DNA of 64,000 nucleotides from Bog-877 sp050734135. GTDB taxonomy: Bacteria; Chloroflexota; Dormibacteria; Aeolococcales; Bog-877. Both the position numbers and the translations under genes were made by a program. Under the pieces are notes generated by a model. It searched no databases. It saw only the letters and a program-made list of their open reading frames with translations, and was not told the DNA's origin. Location of the stretch: positions 5,954 to 69,953 of the forward strand of contig JBOHUG010000082.1 of NCBI GenBank assembly GCA_050734135.1, given 5' to 3'. Within the stretch, counting starts at the first letter, position 1. Every line of letters begins with the position of its first letter. Shown here piece by piece: positions 8,968-17,455 of the stretch.

Positions 8968-10320
8968 TCAGCCTTCGACGTAGCTGTCGGCCACTCCGAG
9001 AGCTTGGTCCAGCCGCCCGATACCGTCCTCGAGTTCCGCCCTGCTAATGATCAGCGGAGGCGCTACGTGGATCCGGTTGAAGTGGCTGAATGGCCATAGC
9101 CCCAGCTCCCGGCAGGCAGCCCCCAGCTTGACCATGGGCTCCTTCGCGGTACCGCTCGCGTTGTAGGGCACCAGCATCTCCCGGGTTTCCCGGTTCCGGA
9201 CCAACTCGACAGCCCAGAACAGACCGCGGCCGCGCACCTCCCCGATCGAGGGGTGGCGCTGCTGCAACCCGAGAAGCGCCGGCCCCGCCACCTCGCGACC
9301 TAGGCTGCGGACCTGGTGGAGGAGGTTGGTCTCCTCGAAAACCCGAATGCTGGCGACGCCGGCCGCGCACGCAAGCGGGTGACCTGAATACGTCAGTCCA
9401 CCGGGATAGACCCGGTCGGCAAAGGATCCCCAGATATTCTCGGAAACGATGACGCCTCCCAGCGGGACGTAGCCGGAGTTCACCCCTTTGGCGAAGGTGA
9501 TGAGGTCGGGGGTAACCCCCCAGGCATCGACCGCGAACCACTCTCCGATCCGGCCGAAGCCGACCATGACCTCGTCGCAGACCATTACGATCTCGAACTC
9601 ATCGCAGAGGGAGCGAACTCCAGCCAGATAGCCGGGTGGCGGGATCAGCACCCCATTGGTACCAACGATCGTCTCCAGGAAAATCGCGGCGATCGTCGCC
9701 GGTCCCTCCAGTTCGATCACCTCCCGGAGGTGACTCAGGGCGGCCCTGCACTCCTCCTCCTCGGTCTTAGCGCCGAAGGACGAGCGGTACAGATAAGGGC
9801 CGAGGAAATGGACGACCCCAGGGATGCCCGGCTCATTGGCCCAGCGACGGGGATCTCCGGTGACCGTGATGGAGCCTCCAGTCGCACCGTGATAGCTGCG
9901 GTAGGTGCCCAGGATCTTTTGCCGGCCGGTGTGCAGCCGGGCCATCCGGATGGCGTGCTCGTTGGCCTCGGTGCCGCCGTTGGTGAAGAAGACGTAGTTG
10001 AGGTCGCCCGGAGCCCGCTCGGCAATCAGGGTCGCCAGCTCGCTCCGGGTGTCGTTGCCAAAATCCGGCGCCAGGGTGCAGAGCAGACTGGCTTGCTCCT
10101 GGATAGCGCCGATCAGGGCCGGGTGCTGGTGGCCGAGGTTGGTGAAAACCAGCTGCGAAGCGAAGTCCAGGTAGCGATTGCCGTCTCGGTCCCAGAACCA
10201 GCAGCCGGCCGCCCCGGAGGGTTTGAACTGCGATAGCCCCCGCTGCGAGGACCAGGTGTGAAAGACATGGTCAAGCGCAATCGTGGGGGCAGCCTCGCTG
10301 GACACGGCAACTCCTTTCAT
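8968..10320 (-). CDS. Class III PLP-dependent aminotransferase (omega-amino acid transaminase type)
   Basis: Fold-type I aminotransferase of about 450 residues. The PLP lysine lies in DLITFAKGVNSGYVPLGG, the cofactor-binding aspartate in VMVCDEVMVGFGR, and the substrate-channel segment GGTEANEHAIRMAR is clear. The ATG at 10320 overlaps the stop of the upstream dehydrogenase as ATGA; a longer reading exists but its extra residues only repeat another frame of that gene. Coupling to a malonic/methylmalonic semialdehyde dehydrogenase suggests that it deaminates beta-alanine or 3-aminoisobutyrate to the matching semialdehyde. This substrate is inferred from context; taurine or GABA cannot be excluded. 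Confidence 0.85.
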   Translation of the reverse strand: MKGVAVSSEAAPTIALDHVFHTWSSQRGLSQFKPSGAAGCWFWDRDGNRYLDFASQLVFTNLGHQHPALIGAIQEQASLLCTLAPDFGNDTRSELATLIAERAPGDLNYVFFTNGGTEANEHAIRMARLHTGRQKILGTYRSYHGATGGSITVTGDPRRWANEPGIPGVVHFLGPYLYRSSFGAKTEEEECRAALSHLREVIELEGPATIAAIFLETIVGTNGVLIPPPGYLAGVRSLCDEFEIVMVCDEVMVGFGRIGEWFAVDAWGVTPDLITFAKGVNSGYVPLGGVIVSENIWGSFADRVYPGGLTYSGHPLACAAGVASIRVFEETNLLHQVRSLGREVAGPALLGLQQRHPSIGEVRGRGLFWAVELVRNRETREMLVPYNASGTAKEPMVKLGAACRELGLWPFSHFNRIHVAPPLIISRAELEDGIGRLDQALGVADSYVEG

Positions 10321-11846
10321 CGGTTGGTGGGGAACGAGAAATTGACTGCGGGACGGGTTTCCCCGGTCTCCTGCCATCTTCCAGTCACCACCTTGGTGCG
10401 GGTGAAGAAACGAATCCCGTCGGTCCCGTACATGTGGCTATCGCCGAAGAGGGAGTCCTTCCAGCCACCGAAGGAAAAGGTTCCGACCGGGACGGGAATA
10501 GGGACATTGACCCCGACCATGCCGACCTCGGCCTCGCGGCAGAACCGGCGCGCCGCTGCCCCGTCGCGGGTGAAGATCGCGCCGCCGTTTCCGTACGGAT
10601 TGGCGTTCACCACGGCCAGCGCGTCCGGGTAGGTGGGGCAGCGGACGACGCACAACACGGGACCGAAGATCTCGTCCTGGTAAACCTGCATGTCCGGCGT
10701 GACCCGATCGAGCAGAGTGGCTCCCAAGAAGAATCCCGCGCCTTCAACTCGAAGCGAGCGACCGTCCACGACCACTGTCGCTCCCTCGTCCGCGCCGGTA
10801 CGGATGTACGCCGCGACTCGATCCCGGTGAGCCGCGGTGATCAGGGGGCCCATCTCGGAGGTCGGGTCAGTGCCAGGTCCGATCCGCAACCGTCCCATGT
10901 TGGAGGCGACCAACTCCACCAGTGGGTCCGCGGCATCTCCCACCGCCACCAGCACCGAGATCGCCATACAGCGCTCCCCAGCCGAGCCGAAGGCTGCTGA
11001 GACGGCAGCGTTGGCGGCCGCCTCAAGGTCGGCGTCAGGCAGCACTACCATGTGGTTCTTGGCGCCCCCCAGCGCCTGCACTCGCTTGCCGTGCTTGGCC
11101 GCTCGCTGATAGATCTGGCGCGCGACCGGGGTCGATCCCACCGAGCTGACCGCGGCCACATCGGGATGGTCGATCAGCCGATTGACGGTGCCGGGGTCTC
11201 CGTGAAGCACACTCAATACCCCGGCTGGTAGACCAGCCTGGGTGAACAGTTCGGCCAGCAGCACTGGTGCGCCGGGATCCTTCTCACTTGGCTTGAGAAT
11301 GAAGGCGTTTCCGCAGGCCAGGGCGCTGCAGATCATCCACAGCGGCACCATCACCGGGAAGTTAAAGGGCGAGACTCCGACCGCGACCCCGACCGGGAAG
11401 CGGTACTCCTCAACATCGATGTTCGAGGAGACCTCCATCGACTTGCTTCCCTTGAGCAGGTGGGAGAGTCCGCAGGCGAAGTCCACGTTCTCCAGCCCTC
11501 GGGAGATCTCGCCCCTGGCATCGGAGAGGACCTTGCCGTGCTCGCGGGTGATCGCCAGCGCCACCCGATCGGCGTGCTGGGACAGCAGTTCCCGGAAGCG
11601 GAAGAAGATCTCCGCCCGCTGCGCCAGCGTGGTGGCGGCCCAGTTCTGCTGGGCCACCTGGGCGAGTCCGACCGTCTCGTCCACTTCCGCTTCCGAAGCG
11701 ACCGGAACCACTCCCGTCTGCTCTCCCGTCGCCGGATCGTAGATGGGCAGGAAGGCGCTGTCACGGGAGAGCCGAGGTTCGCCTCCGATGAAATGGTGGG
11801 TAACGCCGATCTCGGCGCTGGCCCGAGCAACCTGCCCAGTCGTCAT
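10317..11846 (-). CDS. mmsA: CoA-acylating methylmalonate/malonate-semialdehyde dehydrogenase
   Basis: Aldehyde dehydrogenase family protein of about 509 residues. MMSDH features are the VEEYRFPVGVAVGVSPFNFP segment, the glycine loop at VSSVGSTPVARQIY, and the catalytic cysteine in GSAGERCMAISV, which replaces the usual GQxC context. This enzyme makes propionyl-CoA or acetyl-CoA plus CO2 from methylmalonate or malonate semialdehyde, in valine, pyrimidine and inositol breakdown. The ATG at 11846 overlaps the stop of a short leader frame as ATGA; a GTG at 11867 gives an alternative longer N-terminus. It forms an operon with the aminotransferase downstream. Confidence 0.92.
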   Translation of the reverse strand: MTTGQVARASAEIGVTHHFIGGEPRLSRDSAFLPIYDPATGEQTGVVPVASEAEVDETVGLAQVAQQNWAATTLAQRAEIFFRFRELLSQHADRVALAITREHGKVLSDARGEISRGLENVDFACGLSHLLKGSKSMEVSSNIDVEEYRFPVGVAVGVSPFNFPVMVPLWMICSALACGNAFILKPSEKDPGAPVLLAELFTQAGLPAGVLSVLHGDPGTVNRLIDHPDVAAVSSVGSTPVARQIYQRAAKHGKRVQALGGAKNHMVVLPDADLEAAANAAVSAAFGSAGERCMAISVLVAVGDAADPLVELVASNMGRLRIGPGTDPTSEMGPLITAAHRDRVAAYIRTGADEGATVVVDGRSLRVEGAGFFLGATLLDRVTPDMQVYQDEIFGPVLCVVRCPTYPDALAVVNANPYGNGGAIFTRDGAAARRFCREAEVGMVGVNVPIPVPVGTFSFGGWKDSLFGDSHMYGTDGIRFFTRTKVVTGRWQETGETRPAVNFSFPTNR

Positions 11847-11890
11847 CCCCACAGGGCCTTCTTCCACAGTGCCGATGCTCTCATGGTCAC
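11843..11890 (-). CDS. Candidate 15-residue leader peptide coupled to mmsA
   Basis: A strong AAGGAGG (minus strand, 11906-11900) lies nine bases before a GTG at 11890 (ATG also in frame at 11884). That frame reads VTMRASALWKKALWG and ends in TGA overlapping the mmsA ATG (ATGA). The mmsA start itself has no good ribosome binding site, so translation may enter through this leader. The peptide is too short for any family match, and it could instead be an accident of a distant ribosome site. Confidence 0.4.
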   Translation of the reverse strand: MTMRASALWKKALWG

Positions 11891-12137
11891 CAATCTAATC
11901 CTCCTTCTGGTCAGAGTTCAAAGCACCGGTCTACCACCAGCGATGACGGCGGGTCCGCTGGACATCATCGGAAGCCCGGAATCAACCGAGCCCTGGGGGA
12001 GTCTCTGTAGCAGCGGCACCGCAGCTGTCCGGGAAGATGGCCCTGACTGGGAACTAAGCTGGGCGGTAGTGCGCCTGGGTTGAGGTCTGGCACGACCGGC
12101 CTCGAGCACCGGTACGAATCCGTCAGGGGAGTAAGCA

Positions 12138-13103
12138 TTGAAGCCCCCGTCCTCCGGCGCCCTGCGGTTGGCCGGGCGCGGATTCAGTTCCGGGGATGGC
12201 CTGATCGCGATCGCCACGCTCCTTTGGAGCGTGAATATCGTGGTGGTAAAGGTTGCGCTCTCCAATGCGGGGCCCCTGACCTACGCATCTCTGAGGTTCT
12301 TGATCGGGGGACTGGCCCTCTGGCTGCTGGCACGGCGCCTGGAGGGCCCCCGCCAGCGTCCCACCACCAAGGCGCCCTGGCTCTTGGCGGCGGCTGCGGC
12401 AAGCGGGGTCGCCATCAGCCAGGCTACCTTCACGGGCGCCCTGGCTCTCACCAACGTTGATTTTGTGGCGATGGTGTTCGGCTCCACTCCGCTCTTGGTT
12501 TCGGGCTGGTTGGCCTGGCGCGGTCAGGTGCGCTTCGGCGCCAGGGTCTGGTCGGGACTGCTGCTCGGATTCCTAGGCGTGGCAATCGTCGTGGTGGCGT
12601 CAGGCGGGGGCAGGACCAGTTGGCTCGGGATCGCGGCGGCTCTGGGGAGCACGCTCAGCACTGCCGTGTACGTTCTTCTTCTCCCAGGACTGCTGGGCCG
12701 CTACCAGCCCCTGACGCTGGCTGCCAGGATCACTTTGCTGGGAGCGGTCATGCTCTCTCCCTTCGGGGTCGCCGAGGCGATCGGGCACCACCCACACGTG
12801 ACCTGGGCCTGGGCCGGGTTGCTCGCCTTCAGTGCCATTGCCGCGGTGGCTGCCACCAATTGGCTCTACCTTGCCTCGGTAAGGAGTCTGGGACCAGCGC
12901 GGGCGGCCTCCTACTCCTACCTGGAACCGTTCTTGGGAGTACTCGCCGCCAGCTTGCTGATTCGTGAGCCGGTGATTCCGCTCCAGCTCCTGGGAGGAGT
13001 GATCATCGTCGTGAGCCTCACACTCGGGTGGCCGCGCGCTCTCGGGGTTGCCGGGCCAGTAGGAGTGGGGGGAGCTGTACCAGAGGTTACCGGCCAGGAG
13101 TGA
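12138..13103 (+). CDS. EamA/DMT-superfamily transporter
   Basis: 321-residue polytopic membrane protein with about ten hydrophobic helices arranged as two EamA repeats (roughly residues 15-150 and 160-305). The first carries ATLLWSVNIVVVKVALS, the typical first-helix pattern, and the second ends with EPFLGVLAASLLIREP, a hallmark of the family. It is a likely exporter of amino acids or other small metabolites. The substrate cannot be read from sequence. A TTG start is chosen because AGGGGAG lies seven bases upstream (12125-12131). It diverges from mmsA. Confidence 0.85.
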   Translation: MKPPSSGALRLAGRGFSSGDGLIAIATLLWSVNIVVVKVALSNAGPLTYASLRFLIGGLALWLLARRLEGPRQRPTTKAPWLLAAAAASGVAISQATFTGALALTNVDFVAMVFGSTPLLVSGWLAWRGQVRFGARVWSGLLLGFLGVAIVVVASGGGRTSWLGIAAALGSTLSTAVYVLLLPGLLGRYQPLTLAARITLLGAVMLSPFGVAEAIGHHPHVTWAWAGLLAFSAIAAVAATNWLYLASVRSLGPARAASYSYLEPFLGVLAASLLIREPVIPLQLLGGVIIVVSLTLGWPRALGVAGPVGVGGAVPEVTGQE

Positions 13104-13191
13104 GTTGATCGACCAGTAGCCCGAGGTGATCGGGATGCCCTCCGCTGGTCGGGCTCTCCACCCCTGGGCCCGCCGGTAGCCGCCAGCTCTC

Positions 13192-13197
13192 TAGTAT
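13192..13197 (+). promoter_or_regulatory. -10 box (TAGTAT) for leaderless small membrane protein
   Basis: TAGTAT followed by seven bases and then the GTG at 13205; no Shine-Dalgarno sequence is present. This fits a leaderless transcript. Confidence 0.45.
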
Positions 13198-13204
13198 TCC
13201 GGCT

Positions 13205-13555
13205 GTGTCAGAGCGCGCATGGCCTATAGCGCTCTTCGGAAACGCCATCGTCCTCCTCGTCGCGGGGCTGCTCTTGATAGCAGGAATCCGCGCCCCCGCC
13301 TTGGGCTGGGTCTTGGTAACTGCAGGAGTCATCTGCGCTGCCGGGTGTGCGCGATTGACGATCCCAAGTTGGCTGGGGAAGAGCTGGCCAAACCGAGGGC
13401 TGGCGTCTGCTGAAAGCGAGCGCGGGGACCAGCGCAAAGCACGGAAGGCACAGGCGGCCGCGCGCCGGGCGGCTCTTTGCCCGGGAACCTGGGACGGGGG
13501 CCACAAGTATCGGAATGGCTCCTGCTTCGTTTGTGGAGCGGTGAAGGGCGAGTGA
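13205..13555 (+). CDS. Small membrane protein with C-terminal CxxC-type zinc-ribbon-like tail
   Basis: I do not recognise this 116-residue protein. Two hydrophobic helices (about residues 8-27 and 33-50) are followed by a charged linker and a tail with CPGTWDGGHKYRNGSCFVCG, that is C, H, C and C spaced like a small zinc-binding knuckle. The GTG start is supported by a TAGTAT box at 13192-13197, seven bases before it, and by the start of the hydrophobic region soon after. It stands alone between the transporter and a 490-base gap. Function unknown. Confidence 0.6.
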   Translation: MSERAWPIALFGNAIVLLVAGLLLIAGIRAPALGWVLVTAGVICAAGCARLTIPSWLGKSWPNRGLASAESERGDQRKARKAQAAARRAALCPGTWDGGHKYRNGSCFVCGAVKGE

Positions 13556-14043
13556 CCTTCCCGCGGCTAGCGCCGCCCGAGAGTCGGCAGCCTGGATTTA
13601 GGCGAGTCGCAAAGGTACCCAGGCGGCCGCCCCATCGAGAAAAGTGCGCTCCCCTGCCTGCGGTTGATTCCAACCCTTTCGCTGAAGATGGCAAGCCGGA
13701 CCACCCATCGACCACGACTAGGCCGATTCGCCGGCAGTAGGGGGCTACCCGGGATAAGGGATTCGGCTCCGCTCCCATCGGGGACAGCCGGACCCTTGCT
13801 GTCCCCGCGGTGACCGTGTTGGTGGCGTTCGGCTGGTGACCCGTCCGCCTCCGGCGCCGTCCCAATCTCCTCCGCCGGGCCCCCTAGTTCGCGCGGCGAC
13901 GGCATCCACGATGGCGCTGAAGAAGCGGGTCGCCAGCTTAGGTTGCCCCCAGGTCCGATCGAGCTGTTCAGGGGAGCGGCAAGACTCTGTCCCGACTGCC
14001 ACGGGGGAAGCTAAACGTGGACCGTTTGATCTCACCAGCGGGG
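13556..14043. other. 488-base intergenic stretch with one perfect hairpin
   Basis: No frame here looks like a real protein; open frames run in several directions, as expected from high GC. The only clear structure is the inverted repeat at 13780-13806. The stretch lies between the small membrane protein and tRNA-Leu. Confidence 0.5.
13780..13806. repeat. Perfect 9-bp inverted repeat with 9-base loop
   Basis: GGGGACAGC (13780-13788) and GCTGTCCCC (13798-13806) pair perfectly around a nine-base loop. There is no U-tract on either strand, so it is not a standard intrinsic terminator. It could mark the 3' end of the tRNA-Leu transcript or be a protein site. Confidence 0.6.
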
Positions 14044-14126
14044 TGCCAGCAGTGGGAGTCGAACCCACACGAGCTTGCGCTCAACGGTTTTTGAGACCGC
14101 CGCGTCTGCCATTCCGCCATGCTGGC
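14044..14126 (-). tRNA. tRNA-Leu (anticodon CAA)
   Basis: On the minus strand the acceptor stem GCCAGCA pairs with TGCTGGC, followed by discriminator A. The anticodon stem-loop is GCGGT-CTCAAAA-ACCGT, giving anticodon CAA. A long variable arm (class II) precedes a normal T arm, GTGGGTTCGACTCCCAC. Length is 83 bases. The terminal CCA is not fully encoded. It lies just downstream of the DUF151 gene on the same strand. Confidence 0.95.
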
Positions 14127-14138
14127 CTCTGAGGCTGG

Positions 14139-14633
14139 TCAGGCGTCGGGGGTGTCGAGGTCGGGAAGATTCATGTCGTTGACCATCTGCTGGAAGACGG
14201 CCAGCCGACTGCCATCTTCCCCCTGGCTGTCCGGCAACACTCCAGCCTGGTCAAGAACCTCCTCAACTACATATATGGGCGACTCGACTCTAACCGCCAA
14301 AGCGATGGCGTCGCTCGGGCGGGCGTCGAAGATCACCTCCCGCCCATCCCGGCTACCGATGATCCTCGCGTGGAAGGTATCGTCGCGGAGCTCGGAGACA
14401 ACGATCCGATTCACTGTCACGTCGAGCATGGTGAGCATGTTCACCATCAGATCGTGCGGCTGTGGTCGGTCCGGCTTGATGCCGGTGATTTTGAGCGCGA
14501 TGGCGTTCGCTTCCGCCATTCCCACCCAGATCGGAAGGAAGCGCTCCGCATCCTTCTGCTTCAGAACCACCACGTGTTGGCCACTTGGCATATGGACGCG
14601 AATACTGTCCACCGACATCTCGATCACGTCCAT
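14139..14633 (-). CDS. Bifunctional nuclease family protein (DUF151)
   Basis: 164-residue protein of the DUF151 (BFN) family. The core shows LPIWVGMAEANAIAL (about residues 33-47), TVNRIVVSELRDDTFHARI, and FDARPSDAIALAVR (about 100-115), all typical of the family. Members of this family have been reported to have DNase and RNase activity in plants and are widespread in Actinobacteria and Thermotogae, but their bacterial role is unclear. The ATG start has GAGGAG immediately upstream. A C-terminal UVR-like or extra domain is absent. Confidence 0.88.
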   Translation of the reverse strand: MDVIEMSVDSIRVHMPSGQHVVVLKQKDAERFLPIWVGMAEANAIALKITGIKPDRPQPHDLMVNMLTMLDVTVNRIVVSELRDDTFHARIIGSRDGREVIFDARPSDAIALAVRVESPIYVVEEVLDQAGVLPDSQGEDGSRLAVFQQMVNDMNLPDLDTPDA

Positions 14634-14819
14634 AGCTCCTCACAGTTGGCTGTTCCCGAATCCCGGGAAGCGGCCCGTTGGGATCCGGCCGCTGACCGAG
14701 TCGCCGGGAGTTCGTGATGTCGGTCCCATGATAGCCCTCAGGCAGAGCGGTTCCCCTGGCTTCGAGCCGGGATCCCCGGCCCGGGCGACAATGGGGAGCG
14801 AACTTGGCTGGAGGCGAGG

Positions 14820-15605
14820 ATGGGCACAGAGCCGCGTGAGCAGCGACTGGTCTTCGGAGAGGTGGCCGATCTCTATGACCGCTACCGACCTGGCTACCCG
14901 GACTCGGCGTTCGACCGGATGGTGAAGTATGGTGAGCTTCAGCCTGGAGATCGGGTGCTGTAAGTCGGCAGCGGCACGGGTCGCGCCACCCTCCCCCTGG
15001 CCGCCCGGGGCCCCCTCGTGACAGCGTTGGAACCCAGTCCGGCGATGGCGAGAGTGGCGGCGCACACCACTGCCGCTATGGCGGGTGTTCAGGTGGTGGA
15101 AGCAGCGTTCGAGGATTGGCCTCTGCCGCAACTGCCGTTCCGATTGGTCGTTTCAGCCCAGGCGTGGCACTGGATCCGACCGGCTGTGGGATTCACGAAG
15201 GCGCACCGGACGCTTGCCCCCGGGGGCAGCTTGGCGCTGCTCTGGAACACAGCTGTCCCGGCCGGATCGCGATTGGGCGTGCAGCGTGCACTCGACGATG
15301 TGTATTGCCGGCTCGCTCCTCAACTTGCCCAGGAAGCTCGGGGAGAAATAGAGGCGGATCGGAGAGGGGAGATCGAGGAGAGCGGCTTGTTTGCCGATGT
15401 GCAGCGCGATGACTATCCCTGGGTCATCACCTACACGACGGATCAGTATCTCGGCTTGTTGCGCACCCAGTCGAACCACAGACTGTTGGATCCAGGTGTG
15501 CTGGAGAGCTTGCTGGACGGGGTCGCGACCGTCCTCGCCGAAAACGCCAATCAATTGGTTCAGCACTACAACGCCACCCTGTATCTGGCGAAACGACGCG
15601 GATAG
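14820..15605 (+). pseudogene. Class I SAM methyltransferase interrupted by an in-frame TAA
   Basis: From the ATG at 14820 (GAGGCGAGG upstream) the frame reads a normal methyltransferase N-terminus (FGEVADLYDRYRPGYP). At codon 48 it meets TAA (14961-14963), exactly where motif I should have glutamate: GDRVL-stop-VGSGTGRATL, expected VLEVGSGTG. A single G-to-T change of GAA would explain it. The frame then stays open to 15605, for 261 codons in total, with later motifs intact (ALEPSPAM, WHWIRP). Restart from the GTG at 15018 would lack the SAM site. It is probably a recent pseudogene, or a sequencing error. Confidence 0.8.
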
Positions 15606-15626
15606 ATCTCCTGCGACCAAGGCTTC

Positions 15627-15655
15627 TTGACAGTCGCCTTCCTTTCGTCTAGTTT
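15627..15655 (+). promoter_or_regulatory. Sigma-70-type promoter of the GntR regulator
   Basis: TTGACA (15627-15632), 17-base spacer, TAGTTT (15650-15655). The predicted start of transcription, near 15662, falls inside the palindromic operator that follows. The best-formed promoter seen in the window. Confidence 0.75.
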
Positions 15656-15670
15656 GTCTGATCATCAGAC
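15656..15670. promoter_or_regulatory. Palindromic operator, likely FadR/GntR autoregulatory site
   Basis: GTCTGAT-C-ATCAGAC is a perfect palindrome with 7-base arms around one central base. It overlaps the predicted transcription start and ends six bases before the GTG of the GntR gene. FadR-subfamily operators are commonly short palindromes with GT...AC ends, as here. Repression of its own operon is the likely outcome. Confidence 0.7.
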
Positions 15671-15675
15671 CAACC

Positions 15676-16464
15676 GTGACCGAAAGCAGATCGGAGGCGC
15701 CAAACGGTTCGAGGGCCGCTGAGCGTAACCGACTGGCCTATGCCCCGGTGACCCGCCGGAACACCTACCAGTTGGTGGCAGAGGCGATCTCTCGAGCGAT
15801 CGCGGAAGGTCGCCTGGGTCCGGGGGAGCGTCTTCCTTCGGAACGGGATCTCGGCGGGACCTACTCGGTTGGTCGGTCGTCCACTAGAGAGGCCATCCGG
15901 GTGCTCGAATCGCGGGGCTTAGTAGAGGCCGACGGCCGAGGCGGTTATCTGGTGATGGACGCCGGCAACCTCCTGAGGCAAGCCATGGGCCATTTAGTGG
16001 GGCTGGAGCGGGTCGAGATCGAGGATCTCTTCGAGGTGCGCAGAACCTTGGAGATCGAGACTGCGGGTCTTGCTGCCCAACGTCGTTCCGGCTCCGATCT
16101 AGAGGCGCTCGGAAGCCAGCTGCGAGAGATGGAGATCGGCCTGGCGGACCCGAGTCGGTACAACCAGGCTGACATCGGGTTCCATACCGATCTGGCCAGC
16201 GCCACCGGGAACCGGCTGACCGTTCGACTGATGGAGGCAATCCGGGACTCGATGTCGCGGACCTTCGCGGTCGCCTTTCACTTGCCCAACAACGCCCGGC
16301 TCTCTCTGGAGGAACATCGAGCGATCATGGCGGCGGTTGCAGACCGTGACCCAGCAGAGGCTCGAATCCGCATGCGCGGTCATCTGGAGCGAGTGGAGGC
16401 GGAGGCCTGCGGCGAAGGGGATGAAGCAGGGCCGTCGGAAACGGGGAGGGGTACCGCTGAGTGA
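15676..16464 (+). CDS. GntR-family transcriptional regulator, FadR subfamily
   Basis: 262-residue regulator. The N-terminal winged helix (about residues 20-95) has the GntR signature GPGERLPSERDLGGTYSVGR followed by STREAIRVLESRGLV. The C-terminal FCD ligand domain (about 110-240) is all-helical and begins DLFEVRRTLEIETAG; histidines in FHTDLASATGN and EEHRAIMAA fit the metal/ligand-binding set. FCD regulators usually sense small carboxylic acids. The GTG start lies just behind the promoter and palindrome with no Shine-Dalgarno site. It precedes and overlaps the 2-oxoacid dehydrogenase genes, which it probably controls together with itself. Confidence 0.9.
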   Translation: MTESRSEAPNGSRAAERNRLAYAPVTRRNTYQLVAEAISRAIAEGRLGPGERLPSERDLGGTYSVGRSSTREAIRVLESRGLVEADGRGGYLVMDAGNLLRQAMGHLVGLERVEIEDLFEVRRTLEIETAGLAAQRRSGSDLEALGSQLREMEIGLADPSRYNQADIGFHTDLASATGNRLTVRLMEAIRDSMSRTFAVAFHLPNNARLSLEEHRAIMAAVADRDPAEARIRMRGHLERVEAEACGEGDEAGPSETGRGTAE

Positions 16465-17455
16465 GATCCAGGCTTCGGCCCCGGTCAGCGCCGCCGAGCC
16501 CCCTCCGGATTGGCTTCGCGCCTACCGGCTGATGCTCACCATTCGGCTGTTCGAGGAGCGGGTCAACGACCTCTACCAGCGCAAGATCATGCCCGGCCTG
16601 GCGCATCTGTCCAGCGGCGAGGAGGGAGTGGCGGTTGGCGTCTGTACCGCTCTGCGGAACGACGACTACATCACCAGCACTCATCGCGGCCACGGCCACT
16701 GTCTGGCTAAAGGGGCGGCCGCGGACCTAATGTTCGCCGAGCTTCTCGGCAAGGCGGCCGGGTACTGTGGTGGCAAAGGCGGTTCGATGCACATCGCTGA
16801 TCAGGCCCGGGGAAATCTCGGTGCCAACGCGATTGTCGGGGGCTCTCTGGGAATCGCCACTGGGGCTGCGCTTTCGATCAAACAACGTGCCACGGATCAG
16901 GTCGCGGTGAGCTTCTTCGGCGACGGGGCGCTGGGCCAGGGGGTCCTCTATGAGGTCATGAACATGGCCTCCCTCTGGAAGTTGCCGGCGATATACGTTT
17001 GCGAGAACAACCTCTACGGGGAGTACACCCCGGGAACGGAGACGGTCGCGGGCAATCCTCTGGACCGGGCGCGCTCGTTCGGTATCCCGGCCACCGAGGT
17101 GGACGGCCAGGACGTCCGAGCCGTCTACTCCGCCACCGCCGAGGCGGTGGTGCGGGCTCGGGCCGGCGAGGGGCCGTCGTTCCTGCTCTGCTCCACCTAC
17201 CGGTACTTCGGCCACCACGTCGGGGACGTTGACCGCGGCTACTACCGCAGCCGGGAGGAAGAACAGTTCTGGCGAGAGGAGCGGGATCCGATCACGCTGG
17301 CGCGGGGCTGGCTGGAGTCCGAGGGTGTGGCCGATCGCGCGACCCTGGTAGCGCTGGCCGCGGAGCTGGCCCTTGAACTGGACGCTGCGGTCGAGTCTGC
17401 GGTGGCGACGCCGTATCCAGACGCGGATCAGGTGGCGACCGATGTCTTCGCCTGA
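16421..17455 (+). CDS. 2-oxoacid (pyruvate/acetoin-type) dehydrogenase E1 component, alpha subunit
   Basis: Thiamine-diphosphate-dependent E1 alpha. The body shows RGHGHCLAKGA, the GGKGGSMHI segment, and the ThDP motif beginning FFGDGALGQG and ending CENN about 30 residues later. The phosphorylation-loop analogue is STYRYFGHHVGD. It works with the E1 beta and E2 genes of this operon to oxidise a 2-oxoacid or acetoin. The start is uncertain: the ATG at 16421 overlaps the GntR gene by 44 bases, and a CTG at 16457 has a good AG-rich site (GGGGAGGGG) before it. No E3 gene is in the window. Confidence 0.88.
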   Translation: MKQGRRKRGGVPLSEIQASAPVSAAEPPPDWLRAYRLMLTIRLFEERVNDLYQRKIMPGLAHLSSGEEGVAVGVCTALRNDDYITSTHRGHGHCLAKGAAADLMFAELLGKAAGYCGGKGGSMHIADQARGNLGANAIVGGSLGIATGAALSIKQRATDQVAVSFFGDGALGQGVLYEVMNMASLWKLPAIYVCENNLYGEYTPGTETVAGNPLDRARSFGIPATEVDGQDVRAVYSATAEAVVRARAGEGPSFLLCSTYRYFGHHVGDVDRGYYRSREEEQFWREERDPITLARGWLESEGVADRATLVALAAELALELDAAVESAVATPYPDADQVATDVFA

